Part shown: positions 1 to 9,030 of the stretch, piece by piece
Layout: each line of letters opens with the position of its first letter
How positions within the stretch are numbered: position 1 is the stretch's first letter
From: Neobacillus sp. PS3-34
Lineage (GTDB): Bacteria > Bacillota > Bacilli > Bacillales > Cytobacillaceae
DNA length: 64,000 nucleotides
Direction of reading: 5' to 3'
Assembly: GCF_030915465.1 (NCBI RefSeq)
Contig: NZ_CP133267.1
Span: 4,453,001-4,517,000 of the forward strand
Program-made: the position numbers and the translations under genes
Notes under the pieces: model-generated
What the model was told of the DNA's origin: nothing
Database searches by the model: none
Seen by the model: the letters and a program-made list of their open reading frames with translations, nothing else

Positions 1-1
1 C

Positions 2-2107
2 GAACTAGAAGCATATCCTGATACGCTTGTTGGAACTGACTCACATACAACTATGATCAACGGTCTTGGTGTATTGGGCTGGGGCGTTGGCGGTATCGAG
101 GCAGAAGCTGGAATGCTTGGCCAGCCATCTTATTTCCCTGTTCCTGAAGTAGTAGGCGTTAAGCTTACAGGTGAGCTTCCAAACGGTGCTACAGCTACAG
201 ACCTTGCACTTAAAGTTACACAAGTACTTAGAAGCAAAGGTGTGGTAGGCAAATTTGTCGAGTTCTTCGGACCAGGAGTATCTGTTCTTCCGCTTGCTGA
301 CCGTGCGACGATTGCCAACATGGCACCTGAATATGGTGCAACGTGCGGATTCTTCGCAATTGATGATGAATCACTTAACTATATGCGCCTGACAGGCCGT
401 GATGAAGAGCAAATCAATGTTGTTGAGCAATATTGCAAAGCAAACGGATTATTCTTCAACCCAGCTGAAGAGCCAGTTTATACTGATATAGTTGAAATTA
501 ATATTGCTGAGATCGAAGCAAACCTGTCAGGACCTAAGCGTCCACAGGATTTAATTCCTCTTTCAAAAATGAAAGAAGAATTCGTTAAAGCAGTAAGCGC
601 ACCTCAAGGTAACCAGGGCTTCGGCTTGAAGGAAAAAGAACTTTCAAAAGAAGTAGCTGTAAAGTTCCATAATGGAGACCAAACAGTAATGAAAACGGGT
701 GCAGTTGCAATTGCTTCTATCACTAGCTGTACGAATACATCCAACCCTTACGTATTAGTGGGAGCAGGGCTTGTTGCTAAGAAGGCTGTTGAATTAGGAA
801 TGGAAGTTCCTAAATTCGTTAAAACATCATTAGCACCAGGATCAAAGGTTGTTACAGGTTATCTTCGTGATTCAGGATTGCTTCCTTACCTTGAGCAAAT
901 CGGCTTTAACCTTGTAGGATATGGTTGTACTACATGTATCGGTAACTCTGGTCCATTAAGAGACGAAATCGAAACTGCCATTGCTGAAAACGATATGCTT
1001 GTTACATCCGTATTATCTGGTAACCGTAACTTTGAAGGACGTATTCATCCGCTTGTTAAAGCTAACTACCTTGCATCACCGCCGCTTGTAGTTGCATATG
1101 CATTAGCAGGAAATGTTAATATTGACTTCCAGTCAGAGCCAATCGGCAAGGACAGAGAAGGTAATGACGTGTTCTTTAAGGATATCTGGCCAAGCACTGA
1201 AGAAGTGAACGAAGTAGTAAAACGTACCGTAACTCCTGAGCTTTTCAACAGAGAATATGCGCATGTTTTCAGTGACAATGAACGCTGGAATGAAATCAAA
1301 ACAAGCAATGAGCCTTTATATACATGGGATCTTGATTCCACGTATATTCAGAATCCTCCATTCTTTGAAGGATTAACTCCTAACCCTGATGAAGTTAAGC
1401 CATTGGCTGACTTACGTGTTGTGGCTAAATTTGGAGATTCAGTTACAACAGACCATATTTCTCCGGCAGGTGCAATCGGCAAAGATACACCAGCAGGGAA
1501 ATACCTTCGTGAAAAAGGTGTTGAACCACGTGATTTCAACTCCTACGATTCACGACGCGGAAATCATGAAGTAATGATGCGTGGTACATTTGCGAATATC
1601 CGTATCCGAAACCAAATCGCACCGGGCACAGAAGGTGGCGTAACAACCTACTGGCCAACAGGCGAAGTAACTTCTATCTATGATGCTTGTATGAAGTATA
1701 AAGAAGAAGGTACCGGCCTTGCTGTTCTTGCAGGTAAAGATTACGGAATGGGTTCATCCCGTGACTGGGCTGCTAAAGGAACAAACCTATTAGGAATCAA
1801 AACTGTCATTGCTGAAAGCTTTGAGCGTATCCACCGTTCAAATCTTGTATTGATGGGTGTTCTTCCTCTTCAATTTAAGGATGGCGACAGCGCTGAATCA
1901 CTTGGATTAACTGGAAAAGAAACATTCAGTGTCCAGGTTGATGAGAGCGTGAGACCGCGTGATATGGTTAAAGTAATTGCTACTGATGAAGCTGGAAAAG
2001 TTACTCAATTTGAAGTACTTGTCCGCTTTGATTCTGAAGTAGAAATCGATTACTATCGCCATGGCGGAATCCTTCCAATGGTTCTTCGCGATAAACTTAA
2101 AGCGTAA
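2..2107 (+). CDS. citB: Aconitate hydratase (aconitase), 5' end cut by window
   Basis: Interconverts citrate and isocitrate in the TCA cycle through a 4Fe-4S cluster in the cytoplasm; in Bacillus the apoprotein also binds RNA. The reading frame is open from the first bases, so the N-terminus lies outside the window and about 701 residues are visible. Cluster cysteines are seen in SCTNTSNP (about nt 730) and [11 protein letters not shown] (about nt 930). The swivel domain carries [17 protein letters not shown] near the C-terminus. A strong terminator follows, so it ends its own transcript. Family assignment is certain; downstream synteny (yneN, sspN, tlp, yneP) supports the citB name. Confidence 0.97.
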   Translation, partial: ELEAYPDTLVGTDSHTTMINGLGVLGWGVGGIEAEAGMLGQPSYFPVPEVVGVKLTGELPNGATATDLALKVTQVLRSKGVVGKFVEFFGPGVSVLPLADRATIANMAPEYGATCGFFAIDDESLNYMRLTGRDEEQINVVEQYCKANGLFFNPAEEPVYTDIVEINIAEIEANLSGPKRPQDLIPLSKMKEEFVKAVSAPQGNQGFGLKEKELSKEVAVKFHNGDQTVMKTGAVAIASITSCTNTSNPYVLVGAGLVAKKAVELGMEVPKFVKTSLAPGSKVVTGYLRDSGLLPYLEQIGFNLVGYGCTTCIGNSGPLRDEIETAIAENDMLVTSVLSGNRNFEGRIHPLVKANYLASPPLVVAYALAGNVNIDFQSEPIGKDREGNDVFFKDIWPSTEEVNEVVKRTVTPELFNREYAHVFSDNERWNEIKTSNEPLYTWDLDSTYIQNPPFFEGLTPNPDEVKPLADLRVVAKFGDSVTTDHISPAGAIGKDTPAGKYLREKGVEPRDFNSYDSRRGNHEVMMRGTFANIRIRNQIAPGTEGGVTTYWPTGEVTSIYDACMKYKEEGTGLAVLAGKDYGMGSSRDWAAKGTNLLGIKTVIAESFERIHRSNLVLMGVLPLQFKDGDSAESLGLTGKETFSVQVDESVRPRDMVKVIATDEAGKVTQFEVLVRFDSEVEIDYYRHGGILPMVLRDKLKA

Positions 2108-2121
2108 TTAAAGATGTTAAG

Positions 2122-2153
2122 AAGCGCCATGCAGCTAATGCATGGCGCTTTTA
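2122..2153 (+). terminator. citB terminator
   Basis: A perfect 12-bp stem (2122-2133 with 2139-2150) closed by a 5-nt loop and followed by a T-rich tail, 14 nt after the citB stop codon. Confidence 0.9.
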
Positions 2154-2168
2154 TATAAGGAGAAATAA

Positions 2169-3140
2169 ATGTTAACAGAAGCGATAGAAAAAAAACTTGG
2201 CATTAAAAAAGAGGAACTTACACGAATTAACGATGGTTTTCAGAATATCGTGTATTCTTATAAAACATCCGGGAAGGATTTCATTCTTAGGCTGACCCAT
2301 TCTGATCGACGAAGTATCGAAGCAATAAAACACGAATTAGAATTTATTAAAGTTTTAAGGAACGCAGAGCTTTCTGTTTCAATTCCTTTAGAATCCACTA
2401 ATAATATTAGAGGTATTAACGAAAAAGGTCAGGAATGGTTCGCCGTTATTTTTGAAAAAGCTAAAGGTAAACCGTTAGATGTAACTGACAAGAACATCTG
2501 GAATAAAGGCTTATTTTATAACTGGGGTAAATTGATGGGAGAAATGCATAAGCAATCAACTAACAGTAGCCTTTTAACAAACTTGTCGAATAGGCCTTCC
2601 TGGAGTGAAAAGAATCCAGACGTACTTGGGCTATTTCCTCGAATTTCTTCTGAAATAATCCGGAATCGTTATGGAAGCTTGTTAGAACAGCTTAAAGAAT
2701 TCTCCCCATTGCCAGGTCTTTTTGGACTTATACATAATGATTTCCACCAAGATAATTTTTTTGTTGATGGACAAACAATTACTGTTTTTGATTTTGATGA
2801 CTGTTCCTATCATTGGTATGCATATGATATGGCTGTTTCTTTTTATCATGCCTTTTGGCAGGTTACTTCCTTTACACCTGAATACACTGATTTTAGCGAG
2901 GTATTTTGGCATTATTTCTTAACTGGTTACTGCTCCGCACATAAATTAAGGAACGAAATACTACAGCAGGTTCCTATCTTCCTTAAAATAAGGGAAATCT
3001 TTTTAATTGTTTTATTCAAAGAAAAATGGGATTTAGAAAACCTTGAGGAATGGCAAAAATATACTCTAAATGATTTGGAAGATAGAATTATTAACAAAAT
3101 TCCTTTTTCCAAAACCATTTTTGATTCTTTTTATAAATGA
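2169..3140 (+). CDS. Phosphotransferase of the APH/choline kinase-like family
   Basis: A 323-residue cytoplasmic small-molecule kinase. The catalytic loop HNDFHQDNFF (HxDxxxxN) and the Mg-binding DFDD that follows are both visible around nt 2740-2800, with an N-terminal ATP-binding lobe (ILRLTHSDRRS). AAGGAG lies just upstream of the ATG. It follows the citB terminator and precedes the promoter of the ABC-F gene, so it is probably monocistronic. The substrate is not evident; aminoglycosides, homoserine or a sugar are all possible for this fold. The mtnA-aldolase pair lies 2.3 kb downstream and lacks an obvious kinase, so a deoxy-sugar kinase role is possible but unproven. Confidence 0.8.
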   Translation: MLTEAIEKKLGIKKEELTRINDGFQNIVYSYKTSGKDFILRLTHSDRRSIEAIKHELEFIKVLRNAELSVSIPLESTNNIRGINEKGQEWFAVIFEKAKGKPLDVTDKNIWNKGLFYNWGKLMGEMHKQSTNSSLLTNLSNRPSWSEKNPDVLGLFPRISSEIIRNRYGSLLEQLKEFSPLPGLFGLIHNDFHQDNFFVDGQTITVFDFDDCSYHWYAYDMAVSFYHAFWQVTSFTPEYTDFSEVFWHYFLTGYCSAHKLRNEILQQVPIFLKIREIFLIVLFKEKWDLENLEEWQKYTLNDLEDRIINKIPFSKTIFDSFYK

Positions 3141-3169
3141 TTGACAATTAGCAATCGCCTTAATAAAAT
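3141..3169 (+). promoter_or_regulatory. Promoter of the ABC-F gene leader
   Basis: TTGACA (3141-3146), a 17-bp spacer, then TAAAAT (3164-3169). Transcription would start near 3176, giving a leader of about 230 nt before the ABC-F start codon at 3404. Confidence 0.75.
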
Positions 3170-3193
3170 AAAAAGTAACTAAACGGTAAAGGA

Positions 3194-3256
3194 ATGGTAA
3201 AGAGGGATGAAGTTTTAATCTATTTTTCACCACATTATTCGAAATACGAAAAATGA
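3194..3256 (+). CDS. Candidate 20-residue leader peptide (uORF)
   Basis: ATG at 3194, stop at 3254-3256, 20 codons beginning MVKRDEVLIYFS. It ends one base before the antiterminator arm at 3258. The AAAGGA upstream sits too close to the ATG for a strong ribosome site, so translation is uncertain. It is listed because ABC-F resistance genes are often controlled by ribosome stalling in such a leader peptide. Confidence 0.35.
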   Translation: MVKRDEVLIYFSPHYSKYEK

Positions 3257-3257
3257 T

Positions 3258-3402
3258 GGATCTGAAGAATTGGATTAGTCTGCCCTTTTTTAACATTCAA
3301 TTAAGATGTAGGAAAAGCCTGTGCATATTTAAATATGCTCTTTTCGTCATATCTTGTTGGGCAAAAATTCTCCCTCTTCAGATCCTCTGAGGAGGTTTTT
3401 TT
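3258..3402 (+). promoter_or_regulatory. Transcription attenuator overlapping the ABC-F ribosome site
   Basis: Terminator: 3373-3382 pairs with 3386-3395 (10 bp, one G.U pair, 3-nt loop) and is followed by seven Ts (3396-3402). Its right arm contains the GAGGAGG Shine-Dalgarno. Antiterminator: 3258-3268 (GGATCTGAAGA) is perfectly complementary to 3375-3385, which covers most of the terminator left arm. The two structures are mutually exclusive, as expected for an antibiotic-sensing attenuator. Confidence 0.82.
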
Positions 3403-3403
3403 C

Positions 3404-5125
3404 ATGGGGAAGAACAAGCTGGAATTCAGGGGGAATTTTCTAAGAATAAGAAATTTAGCAAAAACAATTGGAGAGAGAAGCATCCTTCAGCAAATTGACT
3501 TTGATTTAAAAAACGGTGACCGTAGCGGTCTCGTCGGCCAGAACGGAGCAGGTAAAACAACCCTTGCCAGGCTTATCTTGGGGGAAGAAAAGATAGAAGA
3601 AGGAACCATAGAGTTCTTAGTAAATGCAAAAATAGGTTACCTTCCTCAGGCGATTGAACTGAAGCATGTCTTTTCTGAATTAGATATAGAATTTGATAAT
3701 CAATTTGAGACACATGCGAGCCGACTTGGCCTTGATATTAATAGCCTGGATGAACAACAGGCAGATAAATTAAGTGGTGGTGAAAAACTCAAGCTAGCTC
3801 TTTCGCTGCTTTGGCAAGAGGAAACGAATTTTCTTATCCTGGATGAACCAACTAATCATTTAGATTTAAAGGGGATTAATTGGCTTGCGGAAGAATTGAA
3901 GAAATTCACGGGACCAGCGATCATTATTTCCCACGATAGGCATTTTCTCGATCGAACTGTAAATAAGATTTTCGAATTAGAAAAAGGAAAATTGCAAATC
4001 TATAACGGAAATTATAGCGAATATCGGGATGAAAAAGAACGCAGAACAAATTTACAGCTTCATCAATACGAGACCCAACAACGTAATAAAGAAAGGATCG
4101 AACTACAGCTGCAGCAGCTTCAAAATTGGTCAGAAAAAGCTCATAATCAATCGACAAAACAGGATGGTTATAAAGAATACTTTCGCGTGAAAGCAAAAAA
4201 GATGGATAAACAGGTAAAATCAAAAGCAAAAAGACTTCAGCAAGAGCTTGAAAAGAATAAAGTGGAAAAACCAGACGAAGAAGCAAAGGTTTCATTTCAA
4301 TTTGAATCTGCAGGAAAAAGAGGAAAAAGGATTATCGAAGCACGAAAAATAACAAAAAAATACGGTAATCGTACTGTCTTCAATAACAGCTATTTTTATA
4401 TACAGCATGGTGAAAAGATTGGTCTATTTGGAGAGAATGGAAGTGGAAAAACAACCCTCATTAATTGTTTGCTTGAAAAAGAAAAACTGAACGATGGGGA
4501 GATATGGACAAGTAAATCGTTGAAAATCGCCTATCTAAGTCAGGATGTCCTAGATATGCCTTCTGAAAAGTCGGTTTTAGAATTTCTTGATTTGAGTAAC
4601 AGAGAGCAAATCCAAAGTGCGCGGACACTACTTGCAAATCTCGGCCTTGATGCTTCCCTTATTTCAAAACCACTTTCCAAATTAAGCCTGGGAGAAAGAA
4701 CGAGAGCCAAGCTGGCAGATATGTTACTGAAAGAATACGACGTATTAATATTGGATGAACCGACAAACCATCTTGATCTACAAGCAAGAGAACAGTTGGA
4801 AAAAACACTTCAAGAATATTCAGGGACGTTGATTGTTGTTTCACATGATTTTTATTTTTTGAACAAGTTATGCAAAAAGCTGCTTATCTTTGAACACGAA
4901 AAAGTTCAACGATTTGAAGGAACTGCAGATGATTTTATTAATAGAAAAACAAAACCTGTAGCTGATAAAGAAGCATCAGATGAGGAATCAAAAATCCTTA
5001 TTGAAAATCGGATAGCTTCCGTTTTGGGCGAAATTTGCCTCCTTGACCCAAAGGATGCAAAATACAGGGAGCTTGATGAGGAGTACAAAAAACTGATTAA
5101 GCTAAGAGGGAAACCGTTATTTTGA
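3404..5125 (+). CDS. ABC-F ribosomal protection protein, VmlR/Vga-like
   Basis: Soluble twin-ATPase ABC-F protein of 573 residues without membrane segments; members bind the ribosomal E site and dislodge peptidyl-transferase antibiotics (lincosamides, streptogramin A, pleuromutilins). Walker A GQNGAGKTT (about residue 45) and GENGSGKTT (about 343) and signatures LSGGEK and LSLGER are present. The interdomain linker (about 215-300) contains WSEKAHNQSTKQDGYKEY, closely resembling B. subtilis VmlR. The ATG at 3404 is chosen over an upstream in-frame ATG because GAGGAGG lies 8 nt before it. It sits behind an attenuator leader, fitting drug-induced expression. A housekeeping ABC-F role is less likely. 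Confidence 0.88.
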   Translation: MGKNKLEFRGNFLRIRNLAKTIGERSILQQIDFDLKNGDRSGLVGQNGAGKTTLARLILGEEKIEEGTIEFLVNAKIGYLPQAIELKHVFSELDIEFDNQFETHASRLGLDINSLDEQQADKLSGGEKLKLALSLLWQEETNFLILDEPTNHLDLKGINWLAEELKKFTGPAIIISHDRHFLDRTVNKIFELEKGKLQIYNGNYSEYRDEKERRTNLQLHQYETQQRNKERIELQLQQLQNWSEKAHNQSTKQDGYKEYFRVKAKKMDKQVKSKAKRLQQELEKNKVEKPDEEAKVSFQFESAGKRGKRIIEARKITKKYGNRTVFNNSYFYIQHGEKIGLFGENGSGKTTLINCLLEKEKLNDGEIWTSKSLKIAYLSQDVLDMPSEKSVLEFLDLSNREQIQSARTLLANLGLDASLISKPLSKLSLGERTRAKLADMLLKEYDVLILDEPTNHLDLQAREQLEKTLQEYSGTLIVVSHDFYFLNKLCKKLLIFEHEKVQRFEGTADDFINRKTKPVADKEASDEESKILIENRIASVLGEICLLDPKDAKYRELDEEYKKLIKLRGKPLF

Positions 5126-5126
5126 A

Positions 5127-5286
5127 GGCTGTTTTCTAAAAGATTGTTGTTTTTAAAAGCAAATCGTTGTAAAAGAAGTTGATTGGAACGGAAGGTGCGA
5201 GACTCCTGCGGGATCAGCGGAAAGCGAGCATCCTGTAGTGGAAATCAACTACTCCTTATATAGCAACAAAGTATACGGAAACAGCC
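5127..5286 (+). repeat. Interspersed repeat, copy 1
   Basis: 160-bp element bounded by GGCTGTTT (5127-5134) and its complement AAACAGCC (5279-5286), with inner complementary arms around AGTTGATT and AATCAACT. A diverged copy lies on the other strand at 52271-52440. No coding potential; probably a folded, mobile-type non-coding repeat of Bacillaceae. Confidence 0.8.
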
Positions 5287-5343
5287 AATTTAAAACAAAA
5301 TGAGCCCATTTTTCAGACAAATCTTGAATTATTAAAAAATTTC

Positions 5344-5372
5344 TTCATTCATAGATATTTTAATGATAAAAT
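5344..5372 (+). promoter_or_regulatory. Possible mtnA promoter
   Basis: TTCATT (5344-5349), a 17-bp spacer and TAAAAT (5367-5372). The -35 is weak. No SAM (S-box) riboswitch is visible between the repeat and the gene, unlike mtnKA of B. subtilis. Confidence 0.4.
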
Positions 5373-5442
5373 GTGCAGGGAATATATATACAATGTGCTT
5401 CCTCATTAAATAACACTTTGAGGATATAGAGGAGATGGCAGA

Positions 5443-6492
5443 ATGGCAGATACCTTTTTAAGTTCGGTATCATATGACAATGGAATATTAAAGATCCTTG
5501 ATCAGACCAAAATACCAAACGTAACGGAATTTATTGAAATCGAAGATATCCAGGATGCTTGGGATGCTATAAAGCAATTGAAAGTTCGTGGAGCTCCAGC
5601 CATTGGCATCGCAGCAGCTTATGGATTGCTGCTTGGTATTAAAAATGCTCCCGAAACTTCCTTTGAAGATTTTTATAAAGTTTATAAAGAACAATCAGAA
5701 TTTCTGGCTGGCTCCAGGCCGACTGCTGTTAACTTATTCTGGGCACTGAAGCGAATGGATGAACGTGTTCAAATAGAAAAGGCTCGCCCTATATCTGAAA
5801 TAAAAAATGCTTTAGAAAAGGAAGCCCACCTAATCAGGCAGGAGGATGAAGAGGTTTGCCGTTTAATTGGCGAACATGCACTCACCCTTCTGAAAGACGA
5901 TATGGGGATATTAACTCACTGTAATGCTGGCGGCATTGCTACTGCAAGATACGGGACTGCTCTTGCCCCTCTTTATTTGGCAAAAGAAAAAGGCTGGAAT
6001 CTTCGTGTGTTTGCTGATGAAACCAGACCATTGCTACAGGGTGCCCGTTTAACCGCCTGGGAGCTGCAGCAGGCTAATATCGATGTTACGTTGATTACTG
6101 ATAGCATGGCGGCAATGGTTATGAAAAAAGGCTGGATTCAGGCTGTAATTGTTGGCTGCGACCGAGTAGCTGCAAATGGTGATGTTGCAAATAAAATTGG
6201 GACCTACGGAGTTGCATTGCTGGCTAAGGCACACAACATTCCCTTTTATGTCGCTGCTCCGATGTCTACAATCGATCTGGAAACAGCAAATGGTGAGGAT
6301 ATCCTAATAGAAGAACGGGATTCGAGAGAAGTTACGGAAGGCTTCGGACAAAGAACTGCCCCTGAGGGAGTAAAAGTGTTCAATCCTGCCTTTGATGTGA
6401 CTCCTGCTCATCTAATTACTGCTATCATTACGGAAAAAGGAATCATCAAAGAAAATTTTCCGGAAGAACTTCAAAAATTGTTTAAAAACTAA
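5443..6492 (+). CDS. mtnA: S-methyl-5-thioribose-1-phosphate isomerase or 5-deoxyribose-1-phosphate isomerase
   Basis: Aldose-ketose isomerase of the eIF2B-like MtnA family, 349 residues, cytoplasmic. The catalytic cysteine (CNAGG, about residue 160) and aspartate ([10 protein letters not shown], about 239) are present, as is the [13 protein letters not shown] segment. Start ATG has GGAG 8 nt upstream. It is followed 15 nt later by a class II aldolase, not by mtnK or other methionine salvage genes. This arrangement resembles the drdI-drdA dihydroxyacetone-phosphate shunt of B. thuringiensis, which disposes of 5-deoxyribose. The isomerase fold is certain; which pentose-phosphate is used is inference. 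Confidence 0.92.
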   Translation: MADTFLSSVSYDNGILKILDQTKIPNVTEFIEIEDIQDAWDAIKQLKVRGAPAIGIAAAYGLLLGIKNAPETSFEDFYKVYKEQSEFLAGSRPTAVNLFWALKRMDERVQIEKARPISEIKNALEKEAHLIRQEDEEVCRLIGEHALTLLKDDMGILTHCNAGGIATARYGTALAPLYLAKEKGWNLRVFADETRPLLQGARLTAWELQQANIDVTLITDSMAAMVMKKGWIQAVIVGCDRVAANGDVANKIGTYGVALLAKAHNIPFYVAAPMSTIDLETANGEDILIEERDSREVTEGFGQRTAPEGVKVFNPAFDVTPAHLITAIITEKGIIKENFPEELQKLFKN

Positions 6493-6507
6493 ACAAGAAC
6501 AGAGGTT

Positions 6508-7304
6508 ATGATGACAACTGAAAATAATTTAAAAATACAGATTTGCGAGATAGGAAAAAGAGTATATGATAAGGGTTTTGTTGCTGCCAATGATGGAAAT
6601 ATCTCGGTTCGTCTGTCTGAGAATGAATTCCTTGTTACCCCTACTGGGATAAGCAAAGGTTTTATGTCACCAGACATGATTATTAAGGTGGATGGAGAAG
6701 GAAATGTACTTGATGGACATTTCAAGCCTACTTCAGAAATAAAAATGCATTTACGGGTTTATAAAGAGCGACCTGATATTGAATCGGTTGTCCATGTCCA
6801 TCCCCCTTATGCTACCGCATTTGCGATTGCAGGTCTTCCATTGGACCAGGCCACTATGCCAGAATCAGTAGTGTTGCTCGGAACCATCCCTGTGGCAGAA
6901 TATGGGACTCCCTCAACAGAGGAAATCCCCGATTCGGTAGCGAGGTATGTACATGACCATAATGGGGTTCTCTTAGAAAACCATGGGGCTCTGACATGGG
7001 GTAAGAATCTAGAGCAAGCTTATTTTTTAATGGAATCACTGGAGTTTTGCGCTAAAATAAACTGGATTGCGAAACAGATGAACGGGGACCGTGAATTATC
7101 TTTCAGAAATGTTGAACGCCTTCTGGACTTAAAAGCTAAAATGGGAATAAAGGGCGTTTCCCCCAAGGTGTTTCAGGCGAAGAGAGAGCAGCATCCAAAA
7201 AAACTTCATCTCCATTGGAACGGGCTTTATCTGAAGAAGATATTAACAAGATTGTTGAGAAGGTAACTTCTTCTGTGATGGCCGAATTGAAGAGAAATCT
7301 TTGA
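6508..7304 (+). CDS. Class II aldolase (fuculose-phosphate aldolase-like), frameshifted near the C-terminus
   Basis: Zn-dependent class II aldolase/adducin protein that would cleave a 1-phospho-ketose into dihydroxyacetone phosphate and an aldehyde. Zn ligands are seen in HVHPP (about residue 96) and ENHGAL (about 157); NDGNISVR near residue 29 is the phosphate site. The frame as read stops at 7266. One extra C in the C5 run at 7160-7164 restores a frame ending at 7304 with a coherent tail (SEEDINKIVEKVTSS), so a base is probably missing. Cotranscribed with mtnA; together they fit a deoxypentose or methylthioribose DHAP shunt. Confidence 0.85.
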
Positions 7305-7331
7305 AAAAGCAAGCTACCTGCTTGCTTTTTC
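7304..7331 (+). terminator. Terminator of the mtnA-aldolase operon
   Basis: Perfect 11-bp stem (7304-7314 with 7320-7330), 5-nt loop, T-rich right arm. It begins at the corrected aldolase stop codon. Confidence 0.88.
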
Positions 7332-7488
7332 ACGTTGTGCTATATTTAGATATCTTAAGAAAAGATGGTTTGAAAAGCAATTGTTTGGGGAATCGTCACA
7401 TTTCTTCCCTTTTACAATCTTTATTTCAACTTACTTTATAGTGTAAAATCAGCTTAGCATTTATTTTTCCAAGTGAAGGAGGAAAAGC

Positions 7489-8022
7489 ATGATAAAAAAA
7501 ATAATCGCTGCTGTTCTGTTAATTGCCTTATTAACTGTAGCCATTGTTCAAGCAATGGATAAAAAAACTGATACACAAAGCGAAACAAATGAAACAGCCC
7601 AGAGTGAGGGACTTAAAGCCGGTTTAAAGGCACCCGATTTCGAACTTAAAACTTTAACAGGTGAAACCGTAAAACTTTCAGATTTGAAGGGTAAAAAAGT
7701 AATGCTAAATTTCTGGGCTACATGGTGTCCTCCTTGTAAGGCTGAAATGCCTGAAATGGAGCAATTCTTTAAGCAGGACCATAAGGATTTGGAAATTTTA
7801 GCGGTAAACATAGATCCTCAGCTCGATGTTAAAGGGTTTGTAAATCAAAATGGCATTACGTTCCCAGTCCTACTAGACGATAAAGATGAAGTGAATACTA
7901 AATACAGGATACTATCTATCCCAACCACCTATTTTATCGACAGTAAAGGGGTTATACAGGATATTTTTAAGGGTGCAATGCCGCTTGAGGCTATGCAGCA
8001 GTATACCGAGGACTCAAAATGA
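7489..8022 (+). CDS. yneN: Membrane-anchored thiol-disulfide oxidoreductase (ResA/TlpA type)
   Basis: 177-residue extracytoplasmic thioredoxin-fold reductase. Residues 5-23 form a single N-terminal membrane anchor; the redox site is WATWCPPCKAE (cysteines near 80 and 83); the cis-proline loop is SIPTTYFID. Such proteins reduce disulfides in cytochrome c maturation or other secreted proteins. The position between citB and sspN-tlp matches B. subtilis yneN. Start has AAGGAGG 7 nt upstream. Substrate is not determined by sequence; ResA-like is the nearest description. Confidence 0.88.
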   Translation: MIKKIIAAVLLIALLTVAIVQAMDKKTDTQSETNETAQSEGLKAGLKAPDFELKTLTGETVKLSDLKGKKVMLNFWATWCPPCKAEMPEMEQFFKQDHKDLEILAVNIDPQLDVKGFVNQNGITFPVLLDDKDEVNTKYRILSIPTTYFIDSKGVIQDIFKGAMPLEAMQQYTEDSK

Positions 8023-8034
8023 TTATATTTAAAG

Positions 8035-8062
8035 CACCCGCCATCTTCAGGCGGGTGTTTCA
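8035..8062 (+). terminator. yneN terminator
   Basis: CACCCGCC (8035-8042) pairs with GGCGGGTG (8050-8057), followed by a short T tract, 12 nt after the stop codon. Confidence 0.8.
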
Positions 8063-8160
8063 TTACATTAAACAGGATTTTTAATACGATTTTTCGACAG
8101 TTATATCCTTAAAAATTTAGAAATTTACATTCCGATTAAATTTTCAAAAAGTTGTAATAA

Positions 8161-8175
8161 TTGAAACCGTTTCCG
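8161..8175. promoter_or_regulatory. Possible catabolite-responsive element (cre)
   Basis: TTGAAACCGTTTCCG matches the CcpA consensus WTGNAANCGNWWNCA at 14 of 15 positions. It lies 44 nt before the small basic protein gene. No clear -35/-10 pair could be placed, so the effect is unknown. Confidence 0.35.
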
Positions 8176-8218
8176 GGCATAATAACTGTTAGTATAGTGA
8201 ATAAGGAAGGTGATTAAC

Positions 8219-8350
8219 ATGAGAAAGCCAAGAAAACGGAGCTTTGCAGAACTAGTGATGGAAAATAAAACCCAGCTTATGAAGGATCACGCTGCTATGG
8301 AGAGAATCGAGCAGCGTCTAGAAGAAAAGCGATTAGGCAAAGCCGAATAA
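8219..8350 (+). CDS. FbpB-like small basic protein
   Basis: 43-residue protein beginning [17 protein letters not shown] and ending in a charged helix ([13 protein letters not shown]). It resembles the FbpA/FbpB Fur-regulated small basic proteins, thought to assist the iron-sparing small RNA FsrA in B. subtilis. Strong AAGGAAGGTGA ribosome site precedes the ATG. No convincing Fur box is seen, so iron control is not supported here. It sits between yneN and sspN. Family call rests on sequence memory of the N-terminal motif. Confidence 0.65.
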   Translation: MRKPRKRSFAELVMENKTQLMKDHAAMERIEQRLEEKRLGKAE

Positions 8351-8418
8351 TTTCTCATCGTTTTCCAAACATTTTTCTCTCCTTATTGGAAAGTATATTA
8401 ATGAGGAGGGATTTTGAA

Positions 8419-8562
8419 ATGGGTAATCCAAAAAAAGACAGCAAGCATTTTGTTCCTAGCCATATTGGCACACAGCCGCGAGGTTTTAGCGGAAATAATG
8501 GAAAAAAAATGCAGGATAAATCTGGAGAGCATCCACAAGTCATTCAGACAAAAGGTGAATGA
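8419..8562 (+). CDS. sspN: Acid-soluble spore protein N
   Basis: 47-residue minor small acid-soluble spore protein found in the forespore core. Family features are the MGN start, the [10 protein letters not shown] segment and the C-terminal QTKGE. Preceded by GAGGAGG. It lies directly upstream of tlp as in B. subtilis, where the two genes are cotranscribed by forespore RNA polymerase; here a terminator-like hairpin lies between them. Confidence 0.88.
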   Translation: MGNPKKDSKHFVPSHIGTQPRGFSGNNGKKMQDKSGEHPQVIQTKGE

Positions 8563-8565
8563 AAT

Positions 8566-8600
8566 AATACCCAAGGCCGAGAAGGCTCGGGTATTTTTGT
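8566..8600 (+). terminator. Hairpin between sspN and tlp
   Basis: AATACCC (8566-8572) pairs with GGGTATT near 8589-8595, extended by GCC/GGC with a small bulge, then a T run. Probably a partial terminator that sets the sspN:tlp ratio. Confidence 0.65.
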
Positions 8601-8674
8601 TAAAAAAATGTGATATTTTTTTTGCCTCGTAACAAACTATATTTGTACCACTTACATCACAAGGAGGAACGAAC

Positions 8675-8917
8675 ATGACTAATAATACACCAAAACCGGA
8701 TGACCGTAGTGATAACGTTGAAAAACTGCAATCAATGATATTCCATACGATTCAGAATATGGAAGAAGCAGAAAAATCAATAGCTTCCTCAAGTGACGAT
8801 GAACAGCGCAGACAGATTGAAGAAAAAAATGAACGCCGACGCGAAAGCATCGAGTCATTCCGTTCTGAAATCAAAGATGAAGCCCATGCAGGGGAAAGCG
8901 AAAATCAATTCGAATAA
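8675..8917 (+). CDS. tlp: Small acid-soluble spore protein Tlp
   Basis: 80-residue thioredoxin-like minor spore protein. The family core PDDRSDNVEKLQSM and a long acidic/basic helix (EEKNERRRESIESFRSEI) are present. Strong AAGGAGG ribosome site. It follows sspN in the conserved sporulation pair. Expected to be made in the forespore and degraded on germination. Confidence 0.92.
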   Translation: MTNNTPKPDDRSDNVEKLQSMIFHTIQNMEEAEKSIASSSDDEQRRQIEEKNERRRESIESFRSEIKDEAHAGESENQFE

Positions 8918-8930
8918 ATAAAAAAAGTGG

Positions 8931-8960
8931 CCTGTCATTTTCCGGACAGGTTTAATCTTT
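8931..8960 (+). terminator. tlp terminator
   Basis: CCTGTC (8931-8936) pairs with GACAGG (8945-8950), followed by a T-rich stretch; moderately strong. Confidence 0.6.
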
Positions 8961-9030
8961 GAAGGTCTCATTTTTAGTGAAGCCACTATAGTTATGATAA
9001 GATATAAAGGGAAATTATTAAAAAGAAGTG

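Noticed and set aside
3066-3296. Minus-strand open frame over the ABC-F leader
   Set aside because: It overlaps the 3' end of the kinase gene and the attenuator; no ribosome site.
5287-5442. SAM (S-box) riboswitch upstream of mtnA
   Set aside because: Searched for because mtnKA of B. subtilis has one; no S-box stems or terminator are present.
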